From assembly GCA_964522445.1 (NCBI GenBank), contig CAZFUY010000111.1, forward strand, positions 1-9,133: DNA of 9,133 nucleotides, in the 5' to 3' direction. Each line of letters starts with the position of its first letter. Positions within the stretch are counted from its first letter, which is position 1. The DNA is from CAZFUY01 sp964522445 (GTDB lineage: Bacteria; Pseudomonadota; Gammaproteobacteria; SZUA-229). The notes under the pieces are model-generated. The model was not told where the DNA came from. It made no database searches and saw only the letters and a list, made by a program, of their open reading frames with translations. The position numbers were made by a program, and so were the translations under genes. This document shows positions 6,235-9,133 of this stretch, piece after piece.

Positions 6235-6375
6235 TCATAGAGCGGATATCCCTAGCACCCCAGTTTGGTACAAATCATAGTTATCTTGTATTTGCATCCA
6301 GCTTTCAGGTGAGCGTCCAGGAACCTTTGACAGCTTGAACGCCATTTCTGGTGAAATAGCCGATTTCTCATTAAA
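6235..6375 (-). pseudogene. HigA-type antitoxin remnant (C-terminal part)
   Basis: On the minus strand, about 46 codons read FNEKSAISPEMAFKLSK (from 6375) then GRSPESWMQIQDNYDLYQ, ending at TGA 6237-6235. The series NEK-x-ISPEMA-x-LSK, SPESW and YDLYQ is the C-terminal half of HigA-family XRE antitoxins, which pair with HigB toxins and bind their own promoter. The DNA-binding N-terminal half (about 40 residues) is missing. The open frame upstream has no ATG and does not resemble a helix-turn-helix, and a stop lies at about 6432. No HigB gene is visible nearby. It begins 50 bp beyond the right target duplication of the IS. I read it as a dead fragment of a toxin-antitoxin locus, possibly a trace of earlier mobile DNA. 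Confidence 0.72.
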
Positions 6376-6543
6376 AACTGGATAAGGTGAAGGTGCTATG
6401 GTAGCATTTTTTACAAAATCGAAGTAACACTTCCCTCAGTTTTTTTATTTCACAGCGAACGTTATAGATACTTACTGCTCTGATGACTTTGTTCTGATGA
6501 AATTTCCAGAACTAAGCAACTTTAAGGAATTTAAAATAACGCT
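6376..6543. promoter_or_regulatory. Upstream region of the pap2-eptA operon
   Basis: This stretch must carry the operon promoter unless transcription enters from the IS side. I see no clear -35/-10 pair. Just before the gene, TTTAAG (6521-6526) and TTTAAA (6530-6535) resemble PmrA-type half-sites, but the gap is 3 bp instead of the usual 5, so I do not call an operator. AAGGA at 6524-6528 is the only ribosome-binding candidate and is far (15 bp) from the ATG. Confidence 0.3.
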
Positions 6544-7365
6544 ATGCAGCAAAAAAAAATTTCCATATTTACAAATTCGAAACTCCGAAATTTATTGCTT
6601 CTTTTTCTTGCAGGCTTCTTCATCACGATTGGTATTTATGGCAACAATTCAGAATATTACACCTCAAGTCAAATCAATCTGTTTTTAACAATTAACAGAA
6701 AATTGTCTGTCACTCCAGAATTTTGGTTAAACATAACGGCACTAGGAGATATTGCTGTACTTCTATCAATACTCTCTATTTTTATTTTAAAAAATGTACG
6801 AATCTGGGCGGCTCTTTTTGGCTCAATGCCTTCGGCTATAATATTGACTCACTTGAATAAACGTCTATTCGAAATTCCCAGACCAGCTGCAATAATAGAT
6901 GTTAGCCAATTTGAAGTCGCAGGCAAGATTCTAAGAGGATACACAAGCTTACCTTCAGGCCATACAATAACAATTTTTACAGCTGTTACTGTAATACTTT
7001 GTATTTTGATTATAGATAAAAAAATACAACGCCCAGTTTTATGGTCAATATTTCTAACTTTTTTTGCATCCACGGTCGCCATTTCTCGTATTGCCGTTGG
7101 TGCTCATTGGCCTATTGATGTGCTATCAGGTGCTATCCTAGGCATTATTTCGGGAATCAGTGGTGTATATCTAACTTATAAATATATCTCCTGGTGGAAG
7201 TGGATGGCCTATGCAAAATTCGGCTATTACCATATCATAATATTATTGTTGCTCACCTATGCATTAATATCCAGGCATCAATTCTTATCAATTTACTGGT
7301 TTTCTCTGGCAACAGCCATATTTGTTGTCACTCATTTAATTTTCGCTATATATAAAAGACACTAG
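6544..7365 (+). CDS. PAP2 family membrane phosphatase (possible lipid A phosphatase)
   Basis: A 273-aa inner-membrane PAP2 phosphatase with about six hydrophobic segments (near 17-33, 64-82, 88-103, 142-157, 164-181, 193-211) plus two more after 227. The three family motifs are complete: K106-x6-R113-P114, P137-S-G-H140, and S181-R-x5-H188-x3-D192, with H188 the expected nucleophile and H140 the acid. These enzymes remove phosphates from lipids facing the periplasm. Next to an EptA gene, a LpxE-type lipid A phosphatase is the likely role. Undecaprenyl diphosphate phosphatase or phosphatidylglycerol phosphatase are alternatives. The ATG at 6544 is used because an in-frame TAA lies 10 bp upstream; the ribosome-binding site is poor. 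The stop is 4 bp before eptA. The family call is firm; the lipid substrate is inferred from context. Confidence 0.9.
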   Translation: MQQKKISIFTNSKLRNLLLLFLAGFFITIGIYGNNSEYYTSSQINLFLTINRKLSVTPEFWLNITALGDIAVLLSILSIFILKNVRIWAALFGSMPSAIILTHLNKRLFEIPRPAAIIDVSQFEVAGKILRGYTSLPSGHTITIFTAVTVILCILIIDKKIQRPVLWSIFLTFFASTVAISRIAVGAHWPIDVLSGAILGIISGISGVYLTYKYISWWKWMAYAKFGYYHIIILLLLTYALISRHQFLSIYWFSLATAIFVVTHLIFAIYKRH

Positions 7366-7369
7366 TTTT

Positions 7370-8974
7370 ATGATTGACATACTATTCCTGAATAAAAAAT
7401 GGGAAATATCAGACAGTCGTTTTATTTTATTATTTTCAACATTTAATACTTTTCTATTTAATGTCTCTTTATTTTACTACCTGAATTCCAAGCTCGACTT
7501 ATTATCTATAAGCGGAATTTCCATTGCTACCTCTCTGGCAACCCTAATATTTTTGTTAAATATAATATTCTTGTCTTTGTTTTCACTGATAACCCCATAT
7601 CTTTCTAAAATCTTTTTAATTATTACAGTATTAATCAATTCAGCTGCCCTTTACTATATGAATACATACCAGGTTCACCTGGATCTAACAATGATAGGCA
7701 ACATATTCAATACCAGAGCATCAGAAGCAAGAGAGCTACTCAATTCCGGTACTTTACTTATATATATTTTGATCCTGGGAATCATTCCTGCTTTTTTTAT
7801 TCTCAGTACAAGCATTACACAAAGAAACAGGGTAAAAGTTGTTATCAACCTGGTTATTGTTCTTGCAGTAGGATTTACTATTATATTAACCAATGCACAA
7901 GGCTGGTTATGGATAAGCAAACACCGAAGTATGCTAAAAGGAAAAATATTACCCTGGTCTTATGTAATAAATACCATTCGTTATACATCTCAAAATTTAA
8001 AAACAAAAACACATCAAATCCTGCTTCCTGATGGCATCTTTTCCGATGACAACAAGACTGTCGTGGTTTTAGTTATAGGAGAATCAGCAAGAGCAAGCAA
8101 TTTCAGTTTATATGGATACCAGAAAGATACCAACCCATACCTGGAATCGGAGGAGATTTTAACTTTTAATAAAACCAGCTCTTGCGCAACATATACAACT
8201 GCATCAGTTGCCTGCATTTTATCTTACGAAAAAGACAGAGATGAGTATGAAAATCTACCCAGTTATTTAACTCGATTAAGTGCTGACGTTATCTGGCGGA
8301 CAAACAATTGGGGCGAGCAAGATATCAATGTTACTGAGTACAAAAAAGAATCCGACCTCATAAAAGACTGCAAACCCGATACATGTAACCTAGATGAAAA
8401 TTTATTAGTCGGCTTGCAACAAAGAATCCAATCCTCAAGTAAACAAAAAATATTTGTTGTGTTACATACAAAAGGAAGCCATGGACCTAGCTATTACTCA
8501 AGATACTCTTCAAATCAAGAAAAATTTACACCTGTTTGCCAATACGAAGAAATCAGTAAGTGCACACAAGATGAATTAATTAATGCATATGATAATACCA
8601 TTGTCTATACAGACTACCTTTTACATAAAACTATTAACTTGCTTAAAGAATTAAATAACACATCATCAATGTTAGTTTATATTTCCGATCATGGTGAATC
8701 TTTAGGTGAGAACGGAATGTATCTACATGGTGTTCCCTATATGCTTGCGCCTGATTACCAGAAAGATATTCCATTTATCATTTGGCGATCAAAGAAATTG
8801 ATCGAATATCAAGGCATACAGACTCAAGACATAAATCAGTCAGGTCATTTCAGTCATGCAAATATTTTCCATACAATTATTGGCACATTTGGCATAAAAA
8901 CTGAGATCTACGACAGGAGTCTAGACGTATTACACCCATATCAGAAAACCATTGCAATCAATAAAATAAACTGA
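7370..8974 (+). CDS. eptA: Phosphoethanolamine transferase, EptA/MCR family
   Basis: A 534-aa inner-membrane enzyme that transfers phosphoethanolamine from phosphatidylethanolamine to lipid A on the periplasmic side, masking negative charge. Five membrane segments (about 18-38, 47-73, 77-96, 128-147, 156-174) precede a sulfatase-type catalytic domain from about 228. Expected zinc and catalytic residues are present: E238 in GESARASNFSLYGY, Thr276 as nucleophile in CATYTTASVAC, H371 in GSHGPSYY, D440-H441 in YISDHGESLGENG, and H453. Cysteine pairs C272/C282 and C390/C398 have the same spacing as two disulfides of MCR-1; C334/C339 is a third likely pair. The nucleophile loop has CAT where most members have CGT. 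Length matches the family. It starts 4 bp after the PAP2 gene. Whether it confers polymyxin resistance cannot be told from the sequence. Confidence 0.93.
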   Translation: MIDILFLNKKWEISDSRFILLFSTFNTFLFNVSLFYYLNSKLDLLSISGISIATSLATLIFLLNIIFLSLFSLITPYLSKIFLIITVLINSAALYYMNTYQVHLDLTMIGNIFNTRASEARELLNSGTLLIYILILGIIPAFFILSTSITQRNRVKVVINLVIVLAVGFTIILTNAQGWLWISKHRSMLKGKILPWSYVINTIRYTSQNLKTKTHQILLPDGIFSDDNKTVVVLVIGESARASNFSLYGYQKDTNPYLESEEILTFNKTSSCATYTTASVACILSYEKDRDEYENLPSYLTRLSADVIWRTNNWGEQDINVTEYKKESDLIKDCKPDTCNLDENLLVGLQQRIQSSSKQKIFVVLHTKGSHGPSYYSRYSSNQEKFTPVCQYEEISKCTQDELINAYDNTIVYTDYLLHKTINLLKELNNTSSMLVYISDHGESLGENGMYLHGVPYMLAPDYQKDIPFIIWRSKKLIEYQGIQTQDINQSGHFSHANIFHTIIGTFGIKTEIYDRSLDVLHPYQKTIAINKIN

Positions 8975-9061
8975 ATTAGGATACTGGGAACATCCCCGCC
9001 AAATGTTGCACTGGCTTCAAGAGCGGGGCATTGGTTTTAAAAACTGGGTTAAATTAACTAA
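8970..9061 (+). other. Possible coding remnant between eptA and the second IS copy
   Basis: The frame starting at 8970, overlapping the eptA end, reads TELGYWEHPRQMLHWLQERG and on to IGFKNWVKLTN, right up to the IS end at 9062. The Trp-rich, amphipathic composition looks protein-like rather than random AT-rich spacer. It has no start of its own except an ATG at 9004, and a stop appears 5 codons into the junction. It may be a gene fragment cut by the IS and by whatever placed eptA here. I do not recognise the family. Confidence 0.35.
8994..9028 (+). terminator. Possible terminator stem after eptA
   Basis: CCCCGC (8994-8999) pairs with GCGGGG (9023-9028), followed by CATTGGTTTT. The stem is GC-rich, but the 23-nt loop is large and the T run short, so this is a weak candidate. 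It overlaps the possible coding remnant. Confidence 0.25.
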
Positions 9062-9133
9062 TCGCCCCTGAAGATTACCCATCAAATACCCAATATTTTC
9101 AGGGGTACGACCTCATTTCAAACGCTAAATCAT
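9062..9133 (-). mobile_element. Second copy of the same IS, left end only (runs off window)
   Basis: These 72 bp match 5015-5086 at all but one base (C at 9078 against G at 5031). They include the 13-bp terminal repeat, the subterminal inverted repeat and the region before the transposase stop. Orientation is the same as copy 1, so any transposase would run leftward from outside the window. The 8 bp before it, TTAACTAA (9054-9061), are the expected left target duplication; the right one lies outside the window. Whether this copy is intact cannot be seen. Confidence 0.88.

Noticed and set aside
6521..6535. PmrA-type operator before the PAP2 gene
   Set aside because: TTTAAG and TTTAAA are 3 bp apart instead of about 5, and the second half-site ends in A. 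In AT-rich DNA such a match is easy by chance.
6497..6688. A 63-codon frame overlapping the PAP2 start
   Set aside because: It is out of frame with the PAP2 gene, whose motifs are complete, and its product resembles no protein.
5015..9133. A proven composite transposon
   Set aside because: Copy 1 has matching 8-bp duplications on both of its own sides, the mark of a solo insertion, and copy 2 is seen only in part.

Overview
The window looks like an AT-rich gammaproteobacterial chromosome. I infer this from the SulP, Nudix and EptA protein sequences and from a REP-type palindrome with a GTAG foot, a repeat class well known in that group. I cannot name a genus. No rRNA, tRNA or CRISPR array is visible.

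Positions 1-2400 hold a leftward gene run: a 79-aa hypothetical protein, a REPIN-like double palindrome, a cysteine-rich 153-aa protein, an acidic 105-aa protein, and two Nudix hydrolases packed end to end. The second Nudix protein has Lys in place of the first Glu of the REUXEE core. The 1-182 flank has no gene I can support. From a divergent intergenic region at about 2322-2417, a rightward 95-aa hypothetical gene is followed by a large SulP anion transporter carrying C-terminal STAS and cyclic-nucleotide-binding domains, with a TTG start.

Positions 5007-6185 are a 1163-bp IS5-like insertion sequence. It has 13-bp perfect terminal repeats and an 8-bp target duplication (CTAAATAG). Its leftward transposase is dead: two in-frame TGA codons and two internal deletions with frame changes. 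A 12-bp inverted repeat overlaps the old transposase start codon. A second copy of the same IS end begins at 9062, in the same orientation, and leaves the window.

Between the two IS copies lie a fragment of a HigA-type antitoxin gene (minus strand) and a tight two-gene operon: a PAP2 lipid phosphatase (6544-7365) followed 4 bp later by an EptA/MCR-type phosphoethanolamine transferase (7370-8974). Together these fit an outer-membrane lipid A remodelling module, in which a phosphatase exposes a position that the transferase decorates. Such changes lower surface charge and can give resistance to polymyxins and host peptides. This IS-flanked module is the most interesting part of the window. The matched target duplication around the first IS copy shows it landed there on its own, so a composite transposon is possible but not demonstrated.
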